Assembly: GCA_022577435.1 (NCBI GenBank)
Contig: JAKOON010000058.1
Location: forward strand, 1,705,692-1,769,691
Source: Embiotoca jacksoni
Taxonomy: Eukaryota > Chordata > Actinopteri > Embiotocidae
Reading direction: 5' to 3'
DNA length: 64,000 bases
The translations under genes were made by a program, and so were the position numbers. Shown piece after piece: positions 24,401-37,900 of the stretch; positions within the stretch are counted from its first letter, which is position 1; every line of letters begins with the position of its first letter. The notes beneath the pieces were generated by a model, which was given only the letters and a program-made list of their open reading frames with translations, did no database searches and had not been told where the DNA came from.

Positions 24401-27400
24401 GAAATGACCTCACTGAGTAAATAGTTGGCAGCTATATATGGGGCTCAAAGTCCCTACGAATGACTGCACTTTCCCCTTTCACTTTTTAGCCTCATCTCTT
24501 TTTCTCTGGCTCTGCTTCTCTCTCAGCCTCGTTAAACACTCGGCAGGTATTTTAACTGTAGTCCGACGTCTTGTGATCCTGCTGCCGACCCGGTACGTCC
24601 GGTTAAGTTTGTGCGCAGCTTTTAAAGTGCAAACGATTTGGAGACTTTGATAAAAAAAACCAAAAAAACAATTTAAATCCATTTTAAGATCAAATAAAAA
24701 AATTAAAAAAATTGACATTTCACTTTGAAGTACGAGTTTTCTAGTTTTTATGCAGCTTAGAGCCGGAGAGTGTAACCTGTGTTCTTTTCTGGAGCTACGA
24801 TTTACCGATATTCCCTAAACACCTCACGCGCTGTCCGCGGACGCCGGCCAGCACAGATCTACAGAAGTAGAGGCTACATGCTGGAGCTAACTGACCCCGA
24901 CCACATTTAATCCCACGTAAATGAAGCCAAAGTTTTATACGTCTCGGATGTAGCATCGGTATCGAAAGTTTGCACCGAGTGACGAGTTAATTTTGGATGC
25001 CAGATAGTACCGAAGCGGTTCTGTAGGTGCCATAAAAGTACCGACGTTAGTCGCATCCCCGGCCCTCTCTCCTGTAGTTGTTCAGTCGGATGCCGGGAAC
25101 AGGAACTTTTGAACCGTTCTCTTTTGTTCCCTTCATCTCCAGTCACATATTCTGTGATGCTTTTCTCCCCACTCATCTCCCACCCAGTATTTATCACTCT
25201 TTCACCCAGCATCTCCTGCCGCCCCCCCCCCACCTCCCACCTCCCACCTCCCTCCTCCCCATCCGTCCCTTTTATCTCACTGCTCACTGCATCACCCACA
25301 AGGACCTTCCTCCTGCACTGTGCAGCTCTTGGAGGAGGTGGAGATAAGTTCAACATGTAATGTTCTCCTCACCCGGATAGTCAACCTGAGACTTCATCTC
25401 TGGAGTGCAGTTTGTGTTGATGTCAGGCCAGCAGCAGCAGTCCTGACTTCAGTGTGCTAGCTGGATAGAAACACTGCCTTATAAGGCACTGGGGACGGTG
25501 TCCCTGGCCAATTTTTTTTTCTTCAAAACAAGCCAGTCTCTCTGCTCCACACCTCCTCTGGTGAGTCGGGCCTCTCCGTGGGCTTTTTTTGGTTTTTGCT
25601 CCACTCCAGTGAAGAAGACCTCGGCAGTCTGAAAATGTCACCCTCCACTTCAGCTACGAGGCTTCTGGTCACCGTCAGCGGTCGGAGCAAAGAAACTGGA
25701 CTTTCTACTTCCACTTTCTACTCAAACCAATAAACGGCCCACCGAAGTTTATTCCCGTTTCACTCACAGTATTCACATTTGAAAGTTAATGTTGTCGGAG
25801 GACTTGTTGGACATTTGGGGAATTAAGCTCATTTTGTTTCTCACGGAGCGCTAGACGGAAAGATTAATACGACTGCACGTTTCCCTGCAGCTGGTTAGCT
25901 TAGCGTAGTTTTATAATTAGGTAAATGGCTTGTCTGGCTCGCTGAAGTTCACAAAATCAACTCTATTAAAGCTGACTAATTAACTCATTATATCTCATTT
26001 GTTTAATTCCACTGTAAAGAAATTGGCAAAAAAGACACGGCACCTGACCAAGAAAGCAGTCATATCCGAACACCGAAGAGTTCACTCTCATTAGCAGCAG
26101 TAATTTGAGATTGTAAAGACTTCATAATTGTCACCGTCATTTTGTTGCATTACGGCTATTTTTGCTTCTGTGAAATGCATCACATTGCATTGTGGGATTG
26201 TTCGCAGAAAGCAGTGTACATCCAGTACTTTTTCCACATTTTGCAGTCGATAGATTTCTACACTCAGACTCTCAGATAAAACGGTAGACAGTAAATGAGC
26301 CACATTATTAAACAGGGAGTGATTGTGGACACAGTCAAAGTCCAGGTAGTAATCACGACCTGTCATGTTTACCTTTTGGTGTTTGCGCGGATTGAAGCTG
26401 CCACGTATAATATTAGTGAATATAAAAGGGTCTTATGTGGCACACGGTTTATTATTTGATTAGCAGTATTATACAAAGCTGGTACCAGATCTTGTGAGGA
26501 GATGTTATAGGTCACATTGTTGTGTTGGTATATATTTATTTGCTTGGATGTTATTATTTTGGATGTGAGACCCTGTTTTGGTTTCTCACAATTCATTGTG
26601 TTCATATTATGTCCAAAATTATTGAAGAAATCAGAATCAGAAACTCAATCACCTTTATTGGCAACGTATGTTTTCAAAAACAAGGAGTTTAACTCTGGTT
26701 ATAACTTGCTTTCTTAATGTACAAACACGTAAATGGACATTTTGGTTTGACTTTGCTTGTCTAATGTTAGTTGTTTGACAGAGTGATGGCATGTGGGTAA
26801 AAACTGGTCTTGTTTCTGGTTCTTGTTTCAGAAACAATGTCTTGGGGAACAAATATGTCTGATGACTGATAACTCTCCAATCTTGTTACTTGCTTTTTAA
26901 AGGCAACATGATTCCCCCAGGCGACTGTTAAACATTCATTGTTTACTGGACAAAAATCAAAGTCTACACACCCCCACACTCAACACATAAATTAATAAAT
27001 AGGCACATTCTTCTCTGCACTTTGTTTGCTCATAAATTAATACTCATGAAATAACACATGAGCCGGGATCCACCTCACAGGGCTGCGAGGACGAATTCAG
27101 AAAATGAGGAAGAGCCTTATCGCTAGAATTTAATTGGTGTGTTTTAAGTACAGAAAAACTGAAACGCTGCTTGAATTAAAATGATTACTGCTCTACTACA
27201 GCCGAGTTGCCCGTCCAGTTCCTGTGATGAACCTTTAAATAAACTGCTGTAAAGCTCCTCCAGCCTCTTAATAGGACAATGCGGTATGGTTCTCGTGTGA
27301 AAGGAAACGTATGCAGCCTGAGGTTCGTCTTAATCTGGTGGATCTTCTTGTCTAGAAATAAAGGGTGCAGTGGAGATTTAAACTAGTGAATGCTAACCGC

Positions 27401-28271
27401 AGTGATTGTGGTGATAAAGTTAGTCAGTAGCATTAGTCAGTGTCTTTAGGCAAACTTTACAGATCCGGTGGAAGATTTGACTTTTGAGAGACTTTCCCTT
27501 CTCGCACTGATCAAAGTGGCATGTCAGTTATGCAAAGTGCGCCGCGGTTAACGGTGGACGACCGACCAAATCCCTCCGTTGTTCAATTTATTACAAAAAC
27601 ATCTTCACCCCGTGGTGCGAGTGTTAAAGAGTTTCTCTACCTGAATCTTGGTCTATTTTTGGTTTCAAATGAGGCGTGTGAGTGAGAAGAGCAGAACTGG
27701 AGGCTCCCACGCATAACGCACAACCCCATCCATCTGGCCTCAGTCTTATCATTCCATCACAACCTGCTGCTGAAGCACAACCTCCCACACACACACACAC
27801 ACACACAATATGCACAGCTTCAGTTACTCATGGACACGCATTTGCGTTGATTTTCACAAGCAAACACATTATTCGGTTGATCTTAGCAACACACAAGCTG
27901 CATTGTGTGCAGCCAGCAGCAACAAGGGAACAATGCAGCGCATTACCAAACAGCTCTGGATCGTCAGTGAGTTCGTGCAGCTTTCATTTGCTTTAACAAA
28001 ACCCAAACAGGAACGTTTAGATGTGCGCGGCTGAGTTTGGACCCGGCAGTGTTTCAGTGCCGACGCTGGCACTGCTAATTCAAATAGTTTGTGCCAATAC
28101 TGAGGATATTTATTTACAAATGTAATAATGTTCATACCAGTGGATTGAAATTGAAACTCTCAAATTAAACCAAGCCTAATTACCTCATTGTGGGGCTTGT
28201 GGTTTTTTTTGCTCAAAGTTTGCCCCATATGTTTATTCAATTGCACAGAAGCAGATTTATTAATAAAAATG

Positions 28272-28303
<32 letters not shown>

Positions 28304-29311
28304 TGTCTTGGATAATGTTACAAAACCCCCCCCCCCCAAAATTGTGAAACATTGGAAATTAAGAATCATTTAAGTGCTTTATGTAAATTTCTTTTTTTAA
28401 ATTCCTCTATGTTACTAATCAGATGACTTTGGGAACTCATGATTGGCAATTTGTGCTCTGTTTTGACTGAAAATAATCATTACGTGATAATTCAGTGCTT
28501 TCCAATTTTTGTATCTTGGTACCCTCTTAAAATGAGGCAATATCCACTTATGAATTATGAGTAGTTCAATTAAAGTTCAATCAAAGTTCAATTCTCTGTG
28601 ATTGTTTAATTTAAACATTTTTCCCAAAGCTTGATATTTTACTGGAAAATAGTAAGGCTGCAACTACTGAGGATTTTCATTATTGAGTTATCTGTCAATC
28701 ATTTTCTTAATTAATCCATTAGTTGTTTGGTATTTAAAATGCCAGAAAATTGTGAAAAATGTCAACCTGTGTCCAAAAGCTGAAGTTGCAGCCTGAAATA
28801 TTTTATTTTGTCCCGACCAACAGTTCACAACCAAAAGATATTCAGTTTATTATGATGGAGGACGAAAGGAACCAGAAAATATTCACATTTAAGAAGCTGG
28901 AATTGGAGAATAAAAAAAAAAAAAATTGTAAATAAAAAAATTATTTGCATGATTAACCAACTATAAAAAATGGTTGTACTTTTATTTTTTTTATCATTCA
29001 GCTTGAAAAAATACGTATAAAAAAACCGAGAAATTCCCACAAAAATATAATTATAGAAAGATGATTTTTTTTTTTTTTCATTCTCTAATCATTTTTTGAC
29101 CCCTTCAGCTTAAATTGTAATAATTGTAAAGTAATTGTTACTGAAAATAATTGTTCAAGTCCTGTGGATGATTAAAAACAGCAGACTTCCTGTTCTTTAA
29201 ATATATCCCACATAAACCAAGTTGCATATTAGGGACGGGCATTTTAAGCAAAAAATACAATTCAATATATTCGCTGGGGAACTATTCGACTATTGTTCAA
29301 AGACCCCTGCT

Positions 29312-29371
<60 letters not shown>

Positions 29372-31681
29372 AAGAGAGTGACTCACCTTGTTCTCAACAA
29401 ATGCCATCCAACTCTTACCTTGGACAAACCTGACGAGAGGCACATCTTTATGATCATCTCTGAGATGTTATTTGCTCTGTTGCATATTTATGATTTGATA
29501 CCTGGCAGAGTCTGAACGGCTCCTTTTGTGTACTTTTTTCTGAATGAGTTCCTCCGAGAGCTTTTTGTTGTCTGTAGTTGTCTGTTTGTATCGCAGCACC
29601 ACACACACACATTTTATTGGAGAACGACAGTAACCTGTTCTTCTTTTTCTTCTTCTGCTTTGAGGTGCTGCCACTTCCTGGCAGTACTGACGCAGTTTTA
29701 CCACATACATAAAAGAAAAGAAAACTTGTTGTAAATGTAAATGTTGAGGCAACGTTATGGCTTGTTGGCGGGACACGTTGAGCATTCAGACAGCGCAGAG
29801 CGTGAGGCTTACATGCAGCAGGACCTTCTGTACATGCAGTACTCCCTTTGCTATTTTTCCTGGCACACTCCTCAGTATATGCTGGTTCTTTATAATATAA
29901 CGTGGGTGCCAAAAATGTGCAGGGCACAAGAGCATGGGACAGAAATCTGTCATATGGCGAGAGTAAGACATACTCTTGTTATTCCCCGGGGAGACATTAG
30001 CCGTGCTATTTGTGGGCACAGGATTCCTGCCGTTGTGTCTTTCTTGGAGGGTTTACGGGACCTGCCTGGCACCGTCCCCTCCGTCTGCCCGGACCACCGT
30101 TTATCCCCACAACTATTTTTAAAACGGCTGGAATTCGATCAAAACATTAACTTTTCTGCTCAAATCCTTTTAAGCCCAGAGCAGTGCTGCTTGTTTTCTG
30201 TTCCACATGCCTGCTGATGAGATGGGTATGAGGAGAGGAAGAGGGTTTTCTTTTTGTTATTTCTTTCAGTGGGACGAATTGCATGCGGCTCAGACAAGAA
30301 GTTGTGACGTGAAACTAAAAGTTGCGTTATTGCTCTCTTGTGTTCGTCCCCCTTTCGCGTTCACATCATCGCATTCCTGACTGGTGCATCCACGTGGCTT
30401 TTTATAGGGTGATAAGGATTTGAAGCAGGCGAGGGGAGAATGACCGCCTCGAAATGTCAACAGCAGGTTGGCTGAATAACATCCAGAAGAAGAGAATGTG
30501 CAGAAAACGGAGCACTTATGAAACTCCAGCCTGCTGCTTCTCTGGAGCTTCAACCGCTTTCAGCTCTTTGTATTTTGCTGGAGTTGCTAAGCAACCAGCC
30601 ATAACCCACCGGCTGGATTACAGTATAGCAAAGATAAAGTGCTATCTAATAGATACATAACAACTCCTGCTGATAAGAATAACCGGACAGATAGTCGTAT
30701 CAGCTCACTGTGAGATTGTTAGTGCAGCTGTATGTGGAAGTGTCCCGCATACATGCATCAAACTGTGCTGGAAAAAAAAAACAACCCCTGACGATATGGT
30801 TTATTAGTACGTTACGTAAGTGAAGCCAACGCTACTGTGGATAAGGAAGGGAGGATCTGTCCGGATACAGTAAGCCAGACGCATTCAAGTTTGAACCACT
30901 GCTACAGCTTTACACCTCCCCAGACATTTGTCACTTATTTAATATTCATAAATAGCCACTTCCTCTGAGTAGCTGATAAATGTCCTCCAGAGTCCTGTTG
31001 ACGTCTTTTACAGTAATGCTAATGGGAAGAGCTGCACGCAGTCATTTCTGTTGTGTAATTGCAATCCATTAAACGACCTGCGGGGCCTCTGCAAATCCTG
31101 ATGTCTTCAAATTTCTGCAAATGTGGTTAACGGCTCCGTTTTAGAGTGGAGCTCCTCCTGTATCCTCTTCTGCTCTGGAAGAAACGCTGTTGTCTCAGAC
31201 GAAAGCTTTCTGATTGTCTAAACGCCACTTTATCCTCCAAACAGTCTTGCGTGAGGTTTTAATTGAGCAAACAAAATGCACCAACATAATACCACTTCCT
31301 CACTGCAGAGATGCACACAGCCACTGCGGCCTCTCGCCGTCACCAGGGCAACATGTATTTATTTATTTATCTATCCGTCCCCCACACTTGATTCATCTTG
31401 TTTAAGGAGGAGATGTAGAAATGACAGAGAAAGGAATAATATGTCACCATCGGGTCCGGTTTGTAGACGGGGAATGTTTGCTACGTGCCGTTGCAGAGTC
31501 CAAGCGTTACGACAAGCATTTACTTCTCATTTCTCACGGCAACTGTCAGCGAACTGCTTTTGTCAACTTTTTCATGTCCAAAGTTGGAAGTCTGCGGAGC
31601 TGAATCCGCCGTGCATTCATGTCTTCATAGTTTGAACACTCTGGTACAGACCAGCGACTTCTGCGGCCTGCCATGCTGCTG

Positions 31682-31715
<34 letters not shown>

Positions 31716-34700
31716 CAGACACTGATTGTTCAGGACCTCCAGCCCCTGCAGTCTGACTTTATGTGAAAGGTGGTTTGTTGTGATGAACATGAAATACATC
31801 TAAACTACTGAATCTGTTTGCTTTTGAAAGGCGAGTTGTTGATGTTTCCACACACGTCATTGTGCACAAACGCACACAAACCACATATACAAGCTGCACA
31901 TGTGTCCGGCTGTTCTGCCTCTGCAAGCAAAGCTACATTTTTGCCTGTAATCAGGGATGTATCGTCCACAGTAATATCATATGTTATCATATATACGATG
32001 CTTGGACTTTGGCTCACGCACAGATGCAGAAACATCTCATTCAAATAAACCCAAAGATGCACTTCTGATTATTTTCTCCCTTTAATTATTAAACTATCGT
32101 TATCTTTCTGTTTGTAAAAGAGACTTTTGCTGAATAATTCCCGTCACCACATCGCTACAGCAGTAAAACAGCAGTTCTTTGAGTTGTGGCTTTTGTTACC
32201 TCCCGACAGGCAGGCAGGCTAAAGCTTCCCCCCGTTTCCAGTTTTTGTGCTAAGCTAAGCTAACCAGTCACTGTTGCTTCACATTTACTGAAGAGACCGA
32301 AGACGAACTAAATTCCTTTTAAAAACTTCCTGGTAATAAAATGTATCTCAAGATAATTACAATATTCGAACTCGTCGACGTAACCGTTACGTGCAACAAC
32401 ACGCCGGTTCTTACAAGGTGTGATTCTCACTTTGTTGTGTTCAAACTAAAGAAGTGAGATCATTTTTATTTCGGTTTTATGTAAATATTTACAGCAAACT
32501 GTTAGGTTCATGCTGACATAAAAAAAAACAATACTAACGATTGATAATTAGATATGTTTCAGTATTTTGTCACGTCATCAAGAATATTGTTATCAGCAAA
32601 ATACCACAAAATATCGTGACATCATTTTACGACCGTATTTCTCACTCCTACTGGGATTCATGACACATGTTGTGGTTTCATGGTTTTCTTTTACGCCTCT
32701 GAGGAATATCGACAATCCAATAATTCATCCAGATCGTTATGATCGTTTACGAAGTGATCACACTTGATTTGCAGAGGCGTGTAAGCTGCTTTCGGTTACC
32801 ACCCTCCGGCCGCTGAGGTTTGGATCGTAAGTTGCTATGAAATCATGTGTTTAAAGGATGACGGCAATAAATCAGTCATTTGTCAGAAAAGCACAGAGCT
32901 ACGTAACAATCCAATTGTTCACGGTTTGAATTCTTATCAGCATTGAAAACGAAATGCCCCATTTGTACGAGCCCTGCTGCAGACAGTATGAGAAGGATGT
33001 ACAGCGTTGCTGATTGATGCACAGTGGACCTGTTATCTGGCTCCGTGGACCTACAGTGTAACTGATGGACGTCTGGCATCACATGCTGTGACTGGTTTCA
33101 TAACCATCTAAAATGATATCGATTTATCAGGAGCAATGAAGCAGTGAGGACAACCACGGATAGAGTCTGTTGTTATTCGGAGATGCACGTACAAAATCAG
33201 AGGTGCAGCCAGTCAAGATGTAACATAACAAAATCACAAAAGAAAAGTCGGACTGAACAAGAGGGAGTGAAATGAATAAAAAGAACCGTTGAAAGAGGAA
33301 ACAGTAAGTCACCTGTGGTCGTTTGTCTTGTTTCATCTGTATCGTCACATAACCGCAGCGGTAACGTAAACCCAACAGCAGTCACGCCTTTAAAACAGAC
33401 CTCAGTGGAAATTACAAACGGTGTGCATCAATCAGTGACTCTGTGCCAAGAAATGATTTCAACTGTGGTTGTGTTTGCTTTGAAGATGTTTTTTGGAGTC
33501 TTAAGTGCACGCAGCCTACATGCACACGCACGTATGCATTCATGGTTGTATCTGGAGATGCTATGCATTTGTGTGTTTTAGTTTTTTTTTCTTGGCTGCA
33601 GTCGAATGCAGGAGCAGCAGCAGCAGCAGTCGAATGCAGCTGCAGCAGAGAAATGTGCCCCCAGAGGAAATGACAGTGAAATTATCTGGCAGCCCGGGGG
33701 TGGGGTGGATCATTTCCTGTATTGCCATGCTTTTTTGGGAGATCCTTCTGCATGTGTGCGTGTAGATGTATGCGCACTACACAACCGGCAAACCCCCCCC
33801 CCCCCCGCCCCCCCCCATCTCCTCCCCCCCACCTCCATCTCGGCGTGTGTTATTTTTTTCCCTTAAATAGTAGTTTTGTGAGGTCAGTCCTTTAATGGGG
33901 AAGTGAAGCCGAGATGATAAAGCGGCGCTGCGGTCCGACTTCAGCCGAGCGGAGAGCGATGGAGGGAGCGGGAGGACGGGCAGATAAGGCCGAGGGAGAG
34001 AGCAGGCAGAGGAGGAGGCGAGAGGAAGGTGGAGGAACGAGAGCACAAAGGGAAAGTGAGGGAGACACGAAACAGATCGCAGCACCGCCGCCCGGCACTG
34101 CGATGCTGGAAGAGCAAGAGCAGAAAGCACAGTGACAAGTGGACGACGTGTTTTAAAGAAAGCAGCTCCAGCTCCGGGTCACGTCGGGGCTCTTGTGGTC
34201 TCAGTTGTTACATTTGGCTTCGTCCGGTGCGTCGAACGGCTTCGTATTGACTGTTCAGGAATGCACAGCTGACAAAAGTTGATAGATGACTTCCTTATTG
34301 TTACACACTGTAACGATTAGAGGTCGGCATCGGTCTGTCTGTTGCTTGTTTAATGGTTTCCCCGCATCGCCCCGAGTCCATTATAACTATAAAATGTCTG
34401 AATGCCACAAATAGTCAGGCTTGTGTTGAGTTGAATGAACACACTGCGGTGTCGCAATTCATTTCCCAACCTGTGTTCCTGTTCGGGCTGCGGCAGTGTG
34501 CACTCAGTATAATATAACAGCATGCATCATGGAAATAAACCAAAGTGCTTGAGACTCTTCAATGTTTATGGAAACTGTCATAATGAAGTAAAAGGTTATC
34601 AGCTGAGTCGAAACGGGACGGAAATCCATCAGAGTAATATTGTTAAATACATGATAAGAAAAAGGGTCTAAAAGGAAGGTCGTCGATTTCAAAAAAAGAA

Positions 34701-34868
34701 GAAGCTTTTTTTAGTTTGATGAGATAAATTACAACTTTATTTCCTCTTTTATTCATCTTTTACCCGCTCATTTGATTTTCGTCTCCTTTGTTGCCCCGTT
34801 TGTTTTTCTTTGCACACATTTTCCTCGTTTGTCCATGAAACAGTATGTCAAGAGGTGGTCAGTCAAGG

Positions 34869-34912
<44 letters not shown>

Positions 34913-34918
34913 GTGTGT

Positions 34919-34962
<44 letters not shown>

Positions 34963-37900
34963 GTGTGTGTCACATCACCGAAGCAAATTACAGAACTTTG
35001 TTGCGAGCTTAATAAGCAACACCCATTTTAGCTTGCTGTTAAGCTGAAACTATCTTTCATCATAAAAGTGTGCAGGGTGGTGCTGCTGATGGTAATCATC
35101 CGTGTCCTGCACTGCGTCGTGCTCTGCTATCACTGGATCAACTCTTGGACCAGTAGTCTGTGTTTTTAGCCAGGAAGTTAGTTAGCCTGCTGTCGCTACT
35201 TGGAAATTCAAAGACACCATGCTTCTATTATTTCATTATCCTCATCTTCAATAGCAAAAACATTCAGGACCATAATAGAAATATATCTTGGACTTCAACG
35301 ATTCCGTAATTATTTTACAAACAACGTTATTAATCGCTGAATTCATGTGTAGTTCTGACTTGTCTGATGTGCATTTTGTCATTTGAGGCTCCCAGCGATG
35401 ATCCCCGAGAACTTAATGCATCAGAATCAGGCAAAAGCTTGGAAATCTTCTGTATTTATAAATAATATATCAAATATTGGGGATGGATGTGTCTTTGCTG
35501 GGAGGTACGGCCTGAAAGATTCTGGATTTGTTTGAGTTAGCTGCAGAATGTTTGCTGCCGGTTTTATCTTTATTCAGAAAGAAGACATTGTGTGTAATCT
35601 AGTAGCTTTTCAGTGTCTTCAATGCAGCGCTGGAGAAAGATCTGCTGCTCATCTATCATTCTGCTGAAGGGTTATTAGGCTTGTTTTTATTTCTTTAAAC
35701 CACTCTAAATAGCATCGGGGGACATTAAGCCCAGGACGCAGCGGTGGTTGTTATTGTCTCCCATCGCAACAGGGATTTTGAAAACGGTAAACGCATACCG
35801 ACTGTAATAGTCGGCCAATGACAAGTTTTTACCAACGTTCAACACCCGGTGAGTCAGATGTCGTTGTCACCGAAATCGTGAGGACAAATTGAATTCACAG
35901 CTCTTCAGAAATAGCAAAAAGGCCGGAGTCATACACGGCACATTTTTCTTCCCGTGTGCTCATAAGAATCTGTTTCTTGTTGTGTTCAGACAGAAATGTG
36001 GACGTGACGACATGCTGTGCTGGAGGCTTCATCTCTGTCAGTCTGACTGTGTTCAAAAGGTCACAGAAACAGTGTTCGTCGTTTGTAAGCAGATGAACAT
36101 CATCGACAGAATCAAGTAGGCAGCTGCTGATGGAAAAAAAAGAAAATGACTCATCGAGCCTCCCTGTCTCTTTTCTGTGTCTCTCAAAGAACGAAGCGTC
36201 CAGTTCAAACTATTTTCTTTGCACGTAGTTGCTGTTTGTGTATACAGTCGGTCGAGTTTATCGCTGTTGGATGAACTGCTGGAGGGGAAGCTGGTCGTTC
36301 TCAGTCAGACCTGCTGGGCTGCAGTGACGAGGATTTTTGTTGTTGTTGCTGTTGTTGTTCTGTGCCGTGGGGAGAAATTAGACAGAAAATCAACTCTCCT
36401 CAGGAAGTGGTCGGTCCTGCTCTCTGTCGGCGTGATTGGGAGGAAGATGTCAGACACCTCGTTCGTAAATTAAGTGATGAAGAGTGAAAGTACGTTCGTC
36501 AGGGATGACACATTTCCTGTGTAGCTGGGTGTGAATACTCTTTTCAAATAAGAAGGGCAGCATCAGGCTGAATGATTCAAATCTCATTCATATAATTTGC
36601 TAAATAACTAGTTATGTGAATTTCCAATAAACTTGAGCTGTGAGTGTTCACACTATTTCACAATTGCTTTCTTGTGTGCGAATGAAAGTTGATGAAAAGA
36701 GAAGCGCCTCCTTGTTTGGTCAGGATTAGTTGTCATGTTTTAATTGCGACACAGTGACTTGACTCCTCCACTTGGGGAATGTGTTATCGCTTCGTTTGCT
36801 TTGTAACAGCTCAGTGGCTGCAGAAGCTGGTGAGTCAGCAGGTTTTTAAAAACGCTGTCACTCAGAGGGGAGAAGATGGAGGGTCAAAATGTTGTTAGTT
36901 TGTTAACCCTCCTGATGCACAGACTGTGTATAAAAATGGATGTCTATGTCATGAAATACAAAGCCCATACATTTTTTTTTCACGTGTGAAATCAGTATCC
37001 TTCTTCTTATTTTTCTGGCAGTGCATCTAAAAAAATAATCCTCTCATTAATTCGATATTAAGCCTCAAAAAGTTGTTTTTGGTCAAGCTTGCTCCTCCTC
37101 AGCTCGCCCAAATATGGTCACTTCTGGCTCGAGGCTTCAAAATGCCAGATCACAAACCGATGGGTGATGACGGTGCTAACACTGATGTGAACTACTCTAA
37201 CTACTCCAAATAAAACAACCTACTCACATCCAATTTGATTTCTCCTTTTATATTTAAAACTTTGTGTCTTTGCAGATGTAAGTTTTAACGTCAGCTGTTA
37301 TCTCCTTCCACTTTTGGGATTCTTTTCCGTACGGTGGGCCGCGGACGAAAGCCTCATGCTGCGTTTCAGTCGGTCGGGTTTGTTTTGGTCACTCAACTGT
37401 ACTTTTGTGGCTCTCGCCCGTAGAATCTCTTCGTCGGTGGTTAAAGATGTTCATCGGCAGTATAATGTGCAGTAAAGTACACGTTTTCGGGTTCACGTCA
37501 GACTTTCTGTACCCAAACTATGTGCAAGTGGAAGAAGTAGCCCGTGTTCCAGGTACCAGCTCCTCCTTTTTAATTACTTCGTTCTGTGTCCCATTCACGC
37601 TCCTCCATGTTTGCTTGTGTTGCCTTCATGCAAATTTCCTGCCTGCGTCTGAACCGTGTGGAAGAACACAGAGTATTTCCATAAAGAGTAATTTGCAACA
37701 CAAAAAAATAAACGATATGACGATGAACATTTGTCACACAATAAAAATAAATAAACACAAATTTGGCACAGCATTGCTTCAAAACAAGTCTGTTTGATAT
37801 TTACTGCCGTAGCGATGCTATGATCTGTAATTAAAACAATTTTGGCCTCCCTTTACGATATTTTAGGATCGTGGAGATTCTCTGTATCATTAATGGTTTT

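Noticed and set aside
29741..30217. A 158-codon plus-strand frame in rock2 intron 1
   Set aside because: No signal, domain or splice context; composition is like surrounding intron. Likely chance.
33914..34135. A 73-codon Glu/Arg-rich frame in the intron 1 island
   Set aside because: Low-complexity purine-rich sequence easily stays open. No domain, no phase-compatible donor to rock2 exon 2, so not called as a gene.
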